Under the pieces are notes generated by a model. It searched no databases and was not told the origin of the DNA. It worked only from the letters and a program-made list of their open reading frames with translations. Position numbers and translations under genes: made by a program. From contig ML682005.1 of assembly GCA_007922195.1 (NCBI GenBank), positions 28,997,098 to 29,061,097 on the forward strand: 64,000 bases of DNA. Reading direction: 5' to 3'. Positions 37,035-47,807 of this stretch are shown piece by piece. Source of the stretch: Podocnemis expansa. Taxonomy: Eukaryota > Chordata > Testudines > Podocnemididae. How positions within the stretch are numbered: the first letter of the stretch is position 1; the number at the start of each line of letters is the position of its first letter.

Positions 37035-38446
37035 CTGAGTGTGAGTAAAATGGAGACTACAATGACATAAGTCACATATCAAATGTACGAGAAGAGATGA
37101 GTAAAGTAAGAAACTAATAGGATGATATTAAATTGTATAATTCAAAGTAATTTATAATCTTAGACTTTCTAGTACTTCCCTTGTACTTTGGTCAGGAGAG
37201 GTGCATAAATCCCAAGGGAACCTAAGTGAATATGAGGGGGTCTGAAGTTAGTGGAATGTGGAATAATTTTCTCAACTAGTGTGAATTAAGCGTAACTCTA
37301 ATGAAATCAATGGAGATATGCTGGCGTAAAATCAGATACATGAAAGAAAGATCAGATAAAAAACAGTATAACTTGACCTTCACACTGCGCTTCAACTTTT
37401 CAAAGGAGGAAATTCCTCTCATGTCTTTTGTCTAGTAAGGTTAAGGATAGAAGTAGAGGAAAACTGATCTGAACCAAGGGTTTGCTTCAAAATTCTATAA
37501 ACACTGATATTGAATATAATCACTGGTACATGAAAATTTGTGAACCAAGGATGTGGATGGAAAGGGGATATTTTGAAGATCATGATATTTTAGTTGAGTA
37601 AAATATTTTAAATGGAACATTTCTGTGTTCCATGCACTGGCAATGGGTCTTAAAAAGATGAAAAAAAGACTGAGCTCAAACTGGAGTTACACTAGTCTGG
37701 TCTATAAATGGAGGTAAGAGACAATATCTGTGACTGAGAAAAAAAAAAGATGCACTGGATTGTAACCAGGTAAGAACACATTAAAAAGAATGGGAGTCAT
37801 GCAAGTACAGCCAGTGGAAAATCTTTGAAAATGTAATATTCTACATGGTGAGTTTGGAAGCAGAAAGAGTAGGATTTAAGAGAGAGAGAAGTAAAATATT
37901 TTCAGACGTGTCATACCTGCTTAGGAGAAAAGGAATTTCAAGAGACATCTGTTCTAGAGCCTGACCATTGAAGTTCACATGAATCTTTCTATTGACTACA
38001 ATTAGCTTAGCTTCGGTTCACTGGTGCTGATAGGGCCACAGAATATTAAGCATACTGCAAGGTAGCACACAACATTGGAAGTGTAGGACAGAAGAAGGTT
38101 AGAGAGCTCCGTGAATTACTGACCTGCTTCTCAGCAGGCATAAATCTGTATGTTTCTGGTAAAGTTAAAAGCTTTGCAATAGTTGAGGAAATGGCTAATA
38201 TATTATACTTTAATAGTGAGGATCCACAAGCTTTCACAGCTCTGATTAATTATTTACTAGAGTAAGATATACATATTTCTCACTCTATTTCACACATTGT
38301 AAACCATTAATGATTCTGAAAGGTATTATTTTATTAAAAATAACACCAGCAGTTAGAAAATACAGGTCAATATATTGAAAGACACTGAATGATGGAACAG
38401 TCTTTATAATATTACAGATGAATCTGTTACATCAGAGAAGAAACAA
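37035..38446. other. unassigned AT-rich sequence
   Basis: No recognised feature. Confidence 0.5.
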
Positions 38447-38850
38447 CTATCAAAAAGCTCCAGCGATAAATAAATCTGTTAGTCTCTAAGGCTGTGTTCA
38501 CACACAGGGGGTTATTTCGATACGGTTGTTTCGAAACAACCGTATCGAAATAACGCCTTATTTTGAAATAATTTGAATTAACAGTTTGTTAATTCAAATT
38601 AAGGAAAAAAGCTCAAAGCGAAATAGCAGGTTTAGGCAACAGTTATTTCAAAACAAGTCACTGTTGTTTCGAAACAACATGTTCACATGGCGTTGTTTCG
38701 TCCCTGCATGGGGTTTAACTTGTTTCAAAACAACAGTGTTGTTTTGAAACAACAGGACCCGTTGTTTTGAAACAACCGTGCATCATGTGAACAGCCTAAA
38801 TCTTATTTCAAAACAACCTCTGTTGTTTCGAAGGCTCCTTGCTTTTTTTG
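38447..38850 (+). mobile_element. Penelope tail fragment split by a MITE
   Basis: AAAAGCTCCAGCGATAAATAAATC-type tail sequence (38454-38489, ending CTGTTAGTCTCTAA) is followed after the MITE by GCTCCTTGCTTTTTTTG at 38834. The two pieces are consecutive in intact Penelope tails apart from a short loss. Confidence 0.7.
38490..38833. mobile_element. Harbinger-like MITE (TTGTTTCGAAACAA type), right end lost
   Basis: It starts GGCTGTGTTCACACAC after the triplet TAA (38487-38489), inside a Penelope tail. TTGTTTCGAAACAA units dominate, alternating with TTGTTTTGAAACAA. It shares the inner block CAAAGCGAAATAGCAGGT with the elements at 2011 and 46961. About 25 bp of the right terminus are missing where the sequence jumps back to the Penelope tail. 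Confidence 0.78.
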
Positions 38851-39518
38851 AATTTAAGAGTTACTCTTCACTGCATAATTTTTTCTTCTAAAAAAATTGT
38901 TTAATTTAAGATTTCAATTATCTTCACATATAAAAAAAGTGTGGTGACCTGAAGGCAAAAGTTTTAAATGTACAATGAAATAAGGACACATTTAAATAGT
39001 TATAAAATGAGCACATGAAAAATAATATTAATAGAAATAAAGTTATTTGTAAATTTCCTTTTGTAATTTAAACTTGAAATAAACATGTTTTTATATCTTC
39101 ATATTTATATGTATCTATAAATATAAATAGCCTTTTATATCTACATATAAAACTTTAGGGCCCTGATGACACCAGTCACGGATATCATATTATCTTTCTA
39201 GTGCTTAAAGAGGATTCTTACTACAGTCAGGCTGAATCACATATTGCTAAACATGCAGACATGTGAGTTTCTGGTATCTGATCCTGCTTTTATTGCATTA
39301 ACTGGGAGCTTTGGTGTTGATTTTAATTGCAAAGCACTTTAGAGTGAGTCCTACTGAAAGTGTGGAGATGCAGCACTTCTTGTACACTGTCTTTGGTTGT
39401 TTCTTGGATGACACACTTCCTGCTGAACAGCAACAAAGAATCCCAGGCCAGACGGTCAGAGGCTGAAGATTCACAGAGTAGTAAGTCATTTGTTATCACA
39501 TTCTGTACAGAATTGATG
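38851..39518. other. unassigned AT-rich sequence
   Basis: A low-complexity TATATAAATA stretch lies at about 39085-39155. Nothing else is recognised. Confidence 0.5.
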
Positions 39519-39521
39519 ATG

Positions 39522-39554
<33 letters not shown>

Positions 39555-39557
39555 TAA
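39519..39557. repeat. (AAT)n microsatellite
   Basis: About twelve ATA/ATT-type units with one interruption. Confidence 0.9.
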
Positions 39558-39829
39558 TAAATTTTATTTTGACACAGGCCAGCTTGTCAGTGGGATTAGC
39601 CAGACAATAGTATTAGACCTATGTTTGTGGGCAGTGTTTGTGATAAGCAAAAAGGAAATAGTTGTCAAGCAGAGAACAAGCAATGAAACCGACTGGTCTT
39701 TTTTTTTTTTTTTTTCAATAATATCTATATTTTACAAAGTTCAGCTTATTTCTTACTCTTGCACTACTCAGCTAGTCTTTCTACTTGATCCTTTAGTCAA
39801 GTTATAATTCCATGGTGTAACAATCAGTG

Positions 39830-40984
39830 TCCTGACTCTGCCTGGAGGATGCTCCCCTTCCAGTCTCATTGGGGAGTTGCTCAGGTCGAAGGTCCCTCTA
39901 AGCAGCCAAAGTCTATGAGCCCCAGCCCCCGGGCAGGATGGGCTGTCTCAGAGTCTATAAGCCCTGGCCCCCAGGTGAGACAGCCTGCCACCAATTCTAT
40001 GAGCCCCGGGCCCCAGGAGGGGGGGCTGCCACCAAGTCTATGAGCCCCGGCTCCCAGGCGGGGTGGGCTGCCACCAAGGCTATGAGCCCTGGCGGGGCAA
40101 GAACACCATAACTGCCTTCACGCAATGGAGGCACGGCGGTTGATCAGTTGCGTGGGTGGTCAGGGAAGGAAAGAGGGTGAGGAGAGGGAATCAGGCCCAC
40201 ACACTCCACTTAATCCCAGCCCAGGGCTTTACCAGTGACTATAGACTGAGTCACTGGGCCAGCAGGGCTCCAGCTGCAATGCAAGGGTGCAGGCGGATGC
40301 ATGGCACTCAGTTTTCCCTGGGCTACTTACTCCCACCCCGGGATTCAGGTATCTGATTCCAAAGAGGGTAGCATGCTTTAGTGTCACCTTTGTAGACCAC
40401 CTGTTGCATCCCACTGAACCCCTCTGTGTCCATAAGCGGCAGTTCTGGGTATACCTCAGGCTCCTCAGGTAGGGTTAATTCCTCCAGGCCCTGGGGCCCG
40501 TATGCCTCTGGCATCTCTTCCTCTGTAGAGGGAACCTCCTCTAGGTCACAGGGGCTGTAAGTCATGGGATCCTCAGCTTCCCCTGATTCCGGGTCCACCT
40601 CCGGGCAGGATAGCTGCTCCTGGGTTCGGCAGACTTTGAAGTGGTCTCCCCAGTCTGCAGCCTCGGGGTTCCCATTCCAGTCACTCGGCCCAGGGAGGCT
40701 GGGCAGGCCATAGATCTGGCTGGCTGGAGCAGCAGGGGACAGCTAGCAGGGCTGGACCCTTGCTCCCTCTGGGCAGCCACATCCTTCCCTTTTGGGAGCT
40801 CAGCCCCAAATGAGCTCCCAGCCTGGGCTCTTCTACTTCCCCTTCCTGCCCTAGCCATGCCCCTGTGCTTCTGGGGCCTAGGTCCTGCAGGTCCTCAGTC
40901 TGGCCAGGGAGGGCGTTCAGGGCAGTTCTCAGACCCAGGCTCAGAGGACGGCCACAGTGCCTTGCTACTCCTGGTTTCAACATC
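39830..40984 (-). other. GC-rich repeat-derived region, possibly part of an LTR element
   Basis: The segment is sharply GC-richer than its neighbours and begins with a tandem array (39890-40095). On the minus strand a 91-codon frame (40323-40598) is strongly acidic, with DLEEVPSTEEEMPEAYG-like composition. A second overlapping frame (40562-40858) is Ala/Gly-rich and probably chance. Acidic linkers of this kind occur in retroelement gag regions, but I see no protease, RT or nucleocapsid motif. I would not assign a function. Confidence 0.35.
39890..40095. repeat. minisatellite, about 43-bp unit, five copies
   Basis: Each unit carries TCTATGAGCCCCGGCCCCCA followed by GGGCTGCCACC, with substitutions: units begin near 39908, 39951, 39994, 40036 and 40076. 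The last unit is partial. Confidence 0.8.
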
Positions 40985-42205
40985 AGTCTATATATATTAC
41001 ATTAAAATAACTATGTCAGTTATTGTAATGTTAAAATACAGTATTGTGCAGTTTGCCACTGCAAGAACAGCTAGGATAAGTTTGTCACTGACACAAACTG
41101 GGGAAAGTTAAATACTGAAGAGGACTGGTCACTGATTCAGAGTGATCTGATCTTGTGCAAATTCTGTCAAGCAAACTGCATGTGTTTAATATGGCTAAAT
41201 ATCAATGTATACATCAAGAAAAATGTGGAACATAAATAGAGGACTCTATTCTTGGAAGCAGTAACTCTGATAAAGATTTGGGGTTCATGGCAATAATCAT
41301 CTAAACATGAGCTCACAGTTTGACTCTGGCCAAAAAAGCTAATGCAGTCCTGGGCTGCATAAACAGGGGACTATTGAATAGGAATAGAGAGGTTATGGTA
41401 CCTCTGTATTTAGCGCTGATGTGACCATTGCTGGATTACTGTGTCCTATTCTGGAGCTACCAATTCAAGAAGCACATTGATAAATTGTAGAGGATTGAGA
41501 GATGAGTCACTACCATGATAAAAAAGATTAGAAAACATGTCTGAGGGTATGGCTTCACTGTCAGCTGCAGCAGCCAATAGAGTAAGATACACTGAGTGGG
41601 TCATGAAGACTTTACAACCTACTCGGTTGATCCCAGATGTGCTGTCTGCTAATGCTGGTAATCCATCTCTCCAAATAGAGTGACACTGCATTGATGGGAG
41701 GGCATACCATCCCACTGATGCACTGCTATGAAGATGCTGCAGTATGGCAAAATACATTATGTTGCTTATGTATCTCCCTTTCACCACTGGTGGTAATGCA
41801 GACCAGCCCATAGAATCAAAGAGTTCAATCTCTTTAGCATAACAAATAAAAGGTTAAGGGGTGATTTGATCACAATCTATAAGTACCAACATCCAGAACA
41901 AATACTTAACAACTGTCTCTTTAACCTAGCAGAGGAAGATCTAACACTATCCAATGACTGAAAGTCGAAGGTAGTCAAATTCATACCAGAAATAAATTAC
42001 ATTTTTTTAATTATTAATGCAGTTAACCATTGGATCAATTCACAAAAAGTAGTGACAGATTTTCCATCATTCGTGATTATAAAACCAAGATTGGATATTT
42101 TTCTGATATATATGCAGTAGGAATTATATTGGGAAAGTTCTGTGAATTATTCAGATCAGACGAAAGAATCAGAATGGTCCCACCTGGCCTTAGGCTATCA
42201 GAATA
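40985..42205 (+). mobile_element. ancient CR1 LINE fragment, interrupted
   Basis: It resembles the C-terminal part of CR1 RT (GACTCTGGCCAAAAAAGCTA, CTGTGTCCTATTCTGGAGC, AAGAAGCACATTGATAAATT) and the 3' region (GGAAAGTTCTGTGAATTATT, GAATGGTCCCACCTGGCC). It is close in type to the relic at 27480-29815. A 255-bp foreign segment lies at about 41546-41800. Confidence 0.75.
41546..41800. mobile_element. probable MITE inside the old CR1
   Basis: The segment interrupts CR1-like sequence, which resumes at about 41811. The left end GGGTATGGCTTCACTG resembles the complement of the right end (GGGCTGGTCTGCATTACC), in the style of GGGCTGGTCTACACTACC turtle MITEs. The ends are diverged and the TSD is unclear. 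Confidence 0.45.
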
Positions 42206-42256
42206 AGATAAATTGTGAAGAAGACATACATTGTTTAAAAACACAAACATGGAATA

Positions 42257-42723
42257 CAGCGGGGACCCGTTAACACATGACCGGTTAGCACACGGATCCG
42301 GTTAACGCACGCTCCGGTCATGTCCCCCAAAGACAGCAAGTTAACGCACGGGACTCAGTAACACACGCTCCTTACAACCGGAAGTTGGCTGGGGCAGGAA
42401 ACATGCAGAGTGAGCCTTAGTAGTGCTGCCTTTCTCTTTTCATGAGTATTGTGGAAAAACATGCCATGCTTGATCTCCTTGTCACAGAATGTTCAGTATT
42501 TACAGTATTTTTGATTAGTGTGAGTAAGTGTAAAAGACACCTTAGTTTAGGCTTTAGTTCATTACATGCAATATCGTAGATACAGTATTTTAGTGTAGGC
42601 TTTAATTCATTATGTGTAATAGATATTTTAGCATAGGCTTTAGTTCATCAAGTCCAATTGATATTTTAGTATAGTACAGTACAGTATAGGCTTTAGTTCA
42701 TTAAGTGCAATAGATCCCTGCTG
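42257..42723. mobile_element. pogo/Tigger-like non-autonomous element (candidate)
   Basis: The left end CAGCGGGGACCCGTTAAC follows a TA (42255-42256), as in pogo/Tigger elements. The right end, complemented, reads CAGCAGGGATC and matches 9 of the first 11 bases, but is not followed by TA. The left third repeats a GTTAACRCACG-like motif about five times (42267-42370); the right third is a four-unit minisatellite. Confidence 0.45.
42548..42712. repeat. minisatellite, four units of 26-53 bp
   Basis: Units start TAGGCTTTAGTTCATT at 42548, 42596, 42634 and 42687. Each continues with a TGCAATAGATA-like block and TATTTTAGTATAG-like spacing of variable length. Confidence 0.75.
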
Positions 42724-43480
42724 CTCCCTCCAGCCCGAAGACTGTGTCTTCAGGCTAGCTAGGGTCCCTTGGTGCAAGCTCTGTGCTGCCAGCACAGATT
42801 TGTGCAGGGGCAATTGGTTTCTGCTGCGCGCGCATGCACAGAACTTGGGGAACAATGTATATGGAAGGAGCTCTATGGGGCAAATCAAATGGAATTTGGC
42901 CATTGACTTCAATGGAACCAGGAAGAAACCTTATAATTGTATTCTGCAGTGCCAAAAATGTGTTAAATGTTCCATACAACAAATAAAAATTTGACATACC
43001 TCTTACTCCACAGTGCTTACAATCTAATTTTTGATGCATGGGCAATCCATGGAGCTTCCCCAGTTCCCCAAGCCTCACCTCCAGTCCTTCCCCATGACAT
43101 GCCCACCCCTCAGTCCTGACCCTGGCCCACAGTCTGTCCCAGGCCCCCCCCATTCCACCCCCAATCTTACCGCAGACTCCTCTTCAGAACCCCTCAACAC
43201 AGCTGCTGCAGGTCCCCATGGACCTTTCAGGAAAGGTGAGACCATGGCTGCAGCCCAGCAGAGGAAGGTGGGTCTAGCCCAGTGTTGTGGAAAGCAGGGA
43301 GATGCTTTCCAGCAGAGTGCCTTTCTCAGTGGGGAGGCAGGGAGAACCGAGAAAGGTGGGGCTACCATGGCACCAACCCCAGCAGGAAGGGGAGAAGATG
43401 GAAATGGCAGGGAAAGGTGGCACTACAGTCCCATGCTTCCTGGTGGTGGCAGATGATCAGGGAAAGCCTTCTTGGGCCTG
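42724..43480. other. GC-rich unassigned flank of the large hAT segment
   Basis: A short alternating GC stretch (GCTGCGCGCGCATGCACA) is at 42820-42837. Open frames here (for example 43031-43456) are products of GC composition. No gene is recognised. Confidence 0.4.
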
Positions 43481-43863
43481 TGCTACTGCAGAGGCGGCTT
43501 TTGGGGTAGGTGAGGCAAGCAATGGCCTATGGACCCCAGCTGTGGGGGCCCCACTGCCCCCCTCGGTGAGTGCAGAGGAGCTGCGCCGCTCAGCTCCCTA
43601 CTATAAGTTAAGAAAAGCAGCCTCACTGCCTGTGTGTGGGCTGGCCCCAGCTCCGGGGAGGAGGAGCCAGCCTAGGGGCAGGGCTTGCCTCTCCCACCCC
43701 TCCCCTGGCCTGGCTGTTGCACTCTAGAAGGACTGGGGGCTGGGCCAGAGGCAGGGCAGAAAAGCAGAGCCCAACCTCTGGGCTGGCTTGCACCACTCCT
43801 CTCCCCCTGCACTCCCACTCCTCCGGCAAGTGGCAAACTTTCCCTTGCTGGACAGGGGGGAGA

Positions 43864-44047
43864 CAATGTTCCCTCTAATTACTCGTAGACTGTGTGCACA
43901 AACAATTTCTTTGTGTGCGCAAAAACATTTCTTTGTGAGCACTAATATTAGTACTACTGAATTTTTTGTGCGCACTTTATTTTTTTGTGTGCACAGGTTT
44001 CATGACCTGTGTGCACGCGCACAGGCGCACAGCTTAGAGGGAACAGT
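43864..44047. mobile_element. short hAT MITE nested in the large hAT
   Basis: 184 bp, flanked by GGGGGAGA at 43856-43863 and 44048-44055. The inner terminal repeats TGTTCCCTCTAA and TTAGAGGGAACA are perfect. The body is built of GTGCGCACA-like alternating units, for example GTGCACGCGCACAGGCGCAC. Confidence 0.85.
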
Positions 44048-44213
44048 GGGGGAGAGGGTCAGAGTTCCCCCCCTAGGCCTGGCCTGCTGTGCTTGGGGCT
44101 TCTGCTGCTCCACTCAGAAAAGGCTGGCAGCAGACTGCACTGGACAGCAAGGCAGCCCCACAGCAAACAGGCACCTATCACCAAACCAAAGCTTCTGAGC
44201 CCCACTTCCCCAG

Positions 44214-44420
44214 GGCCCAGGTAAGTGTGAGGGCCCCATCCCCTGGACACGGGGAGTGGGGGTGGGTTGAGGGTGGGGTAGGGGACCAGGGGGCAGTATT
44301 CTACCAGGACTTGAAATTAGGGGCAGTGTAGGGGGTGTCAGGGGGTATTGGGGGGTGCTCACTAAATTGGTTCAACACTGTTACTAACTAGGGGAGTGCT
44401 GGGAAGTTCTGGGGGAGTTT
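44214..44420 (+). repeat. G-rich tract
   Basis: Repeated runs of three to nine G, including GGGGGTATTGGGGGGTG, similar in style to the G-rich half of the hAT element at 13580-13760. Quadruplex-prone by simple run counting. Confidence 0.5.
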
Positions 44421-44534
44421 GGGGGGGGGTGTTAGGGAAATCCCTGCAGGGGGATTGAGCTGAGCTGAGTGGAAGGGAGGGATAGAGGACTGGTGTTGGG
44501 GAGCAGCCAGTGTTGCTGTGGGTTGGGAAAGAGG

Positions 44535-44745
44535 TTTTGCATTGAGAGCCAGGGTAGCTGGAGACCTGGATTTAATTTCCAGCTCTGCTACCGTTCCTGC
44601 ATCTTTGGGCAACTCATTTAGTCACTCAGTGCCTCAGGTCCCCAGCCATCATTATTGTATAGTGGGAATAGAAGCACTGCCCTGCCTCAGAGGGCTGGGT
44701 GAGAATAAATGCATTAAGGAATGTGAGGTGCTCAAAATACTGCAA
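44535..44745 (+). mobile_element. MIR SINE relic inside the large hAT
   Basis: Visible in order: GAGACCTGGATTTAATTTCC, AGCTCTGCTACCGTTCCTG, TTTGGGCAACTCATTTAGTC, CACTCAGTGCCTCAGG, TATAGTGGGAATAGAAG, and AATGTGAGGTGCTCAAA. It is a nearly full MIR in plus orientation, better preserved than the one at 21075. Confidence 0.82.
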
Positions 44746-44919
44746 TGATGGGGGGGCCACAGAAATAGCTGAGAGACAGACCTAGACCCACCATTAAACA
44801 GTTCTCAGGGGTTGGGGGGCGGAGGCAGTCTTGCCAGGGATGTAAGGAAGGAGATAGAGGCTGGCAGCAAGGCCAGGTGGGTGGAGGGTGTGATCTGTGC
44901 CTCCTGGGATAACCACCTG

Positions 44920-45965
44920 AATATGCAAAGATCAGGGCAAGCTGCAAAAAGGAGGGCAGATTCTCCCAGCACTGGTGGGTTACCTGGAGATAAACTCCCC
45001 CAACCAGTCACAGACGATGCTTCTGATTCCCCCACAATGGATATCAAGAAGCCACGTATAGTATAGCCAGCTCCCTTTACTGCATTCCAGTCACCGGTCC
45101 CCAGTACAGCCACTAGGTCTGTTAAAGAAATAGGTTCTTCTGACCCCAAGGAGTCAGCCACATTACACAGAACAATACAGGCTTGAATCTTACCCAAAGT
45201 AACACGCTGCCAGCCAATCCTTTAGTAACTACAACTAAAGGTTTAATATAAAAAGAAAAGAAACAAAATGAGAGATGTTATAGGGTCAAAGTGAATCACA
45301 TACATACAAATGATTTAGAGTCCGAAGATAAGTCCTTGTTTCACAGCTTCAGTTGTTAGTAATCCAGTTTATAGGAACAGAGACCAAATAATCCAAGTGT
45401 AGAGTTTGTTCTAACTCTCCCCATGAGAATTAGCAGGGCAGTTTCCAGGCCAGTGTTGGCTGGGATCTCAATCCTGCGGCCCAAACTTTCCGAGAAGCTT
45501 GGACAGATGTGAGACAAAGGAATTTGGTTCCCAATGTCCTTTTATAGTTGCAGCTAGCAAAGTGGGCATTTGCAGGTCAATTCTTAACGTGGGCTTTGAT
45601 GACAGTTTCCAGGTCTTTCTTAAGTGAAGCATAGCAATACATATTGTCCTTCCGAAGGAAAACCTTCACCTCCTGGGTACCCCAGGTAATTAACTGCATT
45701 AGCGCCATTAAGAGACAGTTTAAATTGGTACATCAAAGGTCTCTTTAGATGTTAATGTTCCCTCTTGACCCCTTCCAATAGAACAATGGTAACAGATAGA
45801 GAAGCACTTCATTCACCTTGCTAACCTCTAACAGGATACCTGTAAATACCATCAAGAAACAACTAAGGATACAAATGCATATCAAAGCACTAGCCTACTC
45901 ATACATTGCATTTCCATATGATATGTCTTCAAAGGTTAGCCTTAGGTCATGTATTTTACAAAGAT
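44920..45965 (-). mobile_element. LTR-retroelement LTR-like segment
   Basis: On the minus strand the segment has the order expected of an LTR: upstream sequence, a TATA box (CTATAAAAGG, 45547-45538), about 290 bp, then ATTAAA (45247-45242), then further sequence toward 44920. It resembles by eye an LTR repeat common in turtles. I cannot define TG...CA ends, primer-binding site or internal genes, so it may be a solo or partial LTR. Part of it recurs as a relic at 26390-26560. Confidence 0.5.
45538..45547 (-). promoter_or_regulatory. TATA box of the LTR-like segment
   Basis: CTATAAAAGG on the minus strand. The predicted start is about 25-30 bp further left, near 45510, and the ATTAAA signal at 45247-45242 would end the transcript near 45225. 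This is a motif-level call only. Confidence 0.4.
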
Positions 45966-45983
45966 GGCTTGACCTTTTCAAAA

Positions 45984-46265
45984 ACAACAAGCAGTTGTGT
46001 GGCACTTTAAGACTAACAGATTTATTTTTTGCATGAGCTTTCGTGGGAGAAGATCCCACTTCCTCAGATGCTTCGAAGACAGAGGGCAGACATACTGAGA
46101 AAGAATACTAATAATAAAAAAGCAGGTGTGGTGATGTGCTGAATGCTGGAAACATTAGGTGTTAAGTATCTAGTGAAGTGCAGTCAATTGCCATAGCTGA
46201 GGCTAAGTAATGGAAACAAGCACAACTCTTCCACTGATGACCCACTATTAAAGGGACTCCCAACA
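45984..46265 (-). mobile_element. Penelope tail, variant subfamily
   Basis: The reverse complement of the Penelope tail (GTGGCACTTTAAGACTAACA, GCATGAGCTTTCGTGGGAG, CCCACTTCCTCAGATGCTTC) is followed by a different inner sequence (CAGGTGTGGTGATGTGCTG and TAAGTATCTAGTGAAGTG). That inner part is absent from the other copies here, so a second subfamily is likely. The inner boundary is approximate. Confidence 0.7.
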
Positions 46266-46564
46266 CAAAGTGGTCATTTGAAATTATTCTTTTCTTCCAT
46301 CCGGTAACTGGTCTTAACATTACACCGGCAGTAGGCCAGCAAGAGTCTCTGGTGCCTGGGGGCCAACTTTACATACCCCTCCCCGCACAGGGCAGGAGGT
46401 TTCTTGCTACCACCTCCAAGCTGCCCTGAGGAGGGGGTCTGTATCTGTGGGGGAGGGGAGGATGGGTGGATATGCAGGCTTTACTCACTTCCCCCCACCC
46501 CATCCCCAGCTCTTAACCCTGGGCATGGTGCTCACTGCTCAGGCAGCCTGAGGCAGGTGAACTT

Positions 46565-46612
46565 TTCAGGAAAAAAACAAGGAGTCGTGTGGCATTTTAA
46601 GACTAATGGGGC
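46565..46612 (-). mobile_element. Penelope tail scrap
   Basis: AACAAGGAGTCGTGTGGCAT then TTTTAAGACTAATGGGG: the last 45 or so bases of the tail, reverse complement, cut off abruptly. Confidence 0.6.
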
Positions 46613-46960
46613 AGGGCCAGTTTTGTTATACATTTTTGCAGGGGAGGCAGTGTTCATATAGATGGTTCCTACTGGTAAAAATGTACTAGTCCTGCTTTTG
46701 ATTTTTTATTTTTTTTTTAAATGCAAAGTCATGTTTGAGGATTCAGTAGATGTTTTCCCCTCTCTTCCCTGGGCAGCAGTGGCTATTTCAGACATGGAGG
46801 GAGAGCAGGGTGGTCTCAGCCCCCAGCTCTCCCCTCTTCCCCAGCTTCTTCAGGGCTGGATGCGGTTTCAGCCCTGAAGCAGGAAAAGTGGAAACCACCA
46901 CATGAACATGTTCTTTCCAGCAGCCCATAGTTCACACTCCCCTCACCCTCAATTCTAGGA

Positions 46961-47807
46961 GGCTATGTCCACACAGGGCAGGCTTGTTTCGAAACAAGAC
47001 ATTTTGAAACAAGCTGTTTCGAAATAACATGTTATTTCAAAACACCTTATTTCTAAGGACAAAAACTTTGTCCTCAAAATAAGGGAGCAAAATAGCAGGT
47101 CCACAGTGTGGACCTGCTATTTCGCTTGGGGAGGGGACTGCAGGCACTCACAGGGTGCAGTGCAGAGGGGCGCTGCACCCCATGGGTGCCTGCAGAGGGC
47201 TGCAGGCACCACCCTCACCTGGAGGGTGCCTGCAGTCCCCTGCAGGCACCTGCCAGGAGATGTGCAGTGGGGCGCCTCACCCCAGGGGCTTTAAAGCCCC
47301 GGCTGCCCCCAAACCTGGTGTCGCAGGCCCCGGCGCGCGGCTGGAGCCCGCTGCTGCCGGGGCCGGAGTGAGCACTGGCCCAGAATCCCCGGCACCCCTG
47401 TTCCTGTTGACATTTTATGAAATTTGATTTTGTTGTTATTGTGGTTTTTCCATGAAATTTTATATGTGGGAAATGTGGTTCATCTGATGATGTGGTATTG
47501 TGATCTAATGTGACACTCATTTCATTTTCAGGATTCTATTGCGAGGTTCAACCGGAAAGAGATTATTAATAATAAACAACTGTTGTTTTGAAACAGCATG
47601 TCCCGCTGGCATTGTTTCAAAAGGAGTTGTTTTGAAACAACTCCCTTTTGAAACAAAAGCGGGTTTAAGCTGTTTCGACAGAATGGCTGCATTTCGAAAC
47701 ACACAGTTTGCTTGTTTCAAAATGGCCGTACGTCGTGTGGCCATGGCAGTTCTTATTTCGAAACAACAGAGGTTGTTTCGAAATAAGAAGTGTGTGTGGA
47801 CATACCC
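46961..47807. mobile_element. large Harbinger-like MITE with captured sequence, 847 bp
   Basis: Flanked by GGA at 46958-46960 and 47808-47810. Ends are GGCTATGTCCACAC and the complement of GTGTGGACATACCC. The outer parts are TTGTTTCGAAACAA-type arms like those of the 38490 element. A hairpin at about 47084-47124 pairs AGCAAAATAGCAGGTCC with GGACCTGCTATTTCGCT. Between the arms are two foreign pieces: a GC-rich block (about 47130-47406, with PstI-like CTGCAGG repeats) and a 170-bp copy of sequence also present at 49048-49217. It is about twice the length of its relatives because of these. Confidence 0.85.
47407..47576 (+). repeat. 170-bp direct repeat, copy 1 (inside the MITE)
   Basis: It runs from TTGACATTTTATG to TTAATAATAAA. 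It differs from copy 2 at only two positions by my reading (A/G in ATCTAATGTG and C/T in TTGCGAGG). It contains a good 3' splice-site-like stretch, TTTCATTTTCAG, ending at 47531. Confidence 0.93.

Noticed and set aside
39519..39557. Link between the (AAT)n tract and the AATAATAAA end of the 170-bp repeat
   Set aside because: Flanks share nothing with the 170-bp block; an ordinary microsatellite.
40562..41111. Ala/Pro/Gly-rich frames on both strands (98-156 codons)
   Set aside because: Overlap on opposite strands in a GC-rich block; nothing resembles a known protein.
42640..43153. Minus-strand frames of 90 and 132 codons
   Set aside because: They cross the minisatellite and a GC-rich flank; no recognisable motif or splice context.
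43031..43888. Several overlapping 65-146-codon frames on both strands
   Set aside because: GC-rich sequence with few stops; no domain, no consistent frame and no splice structure.
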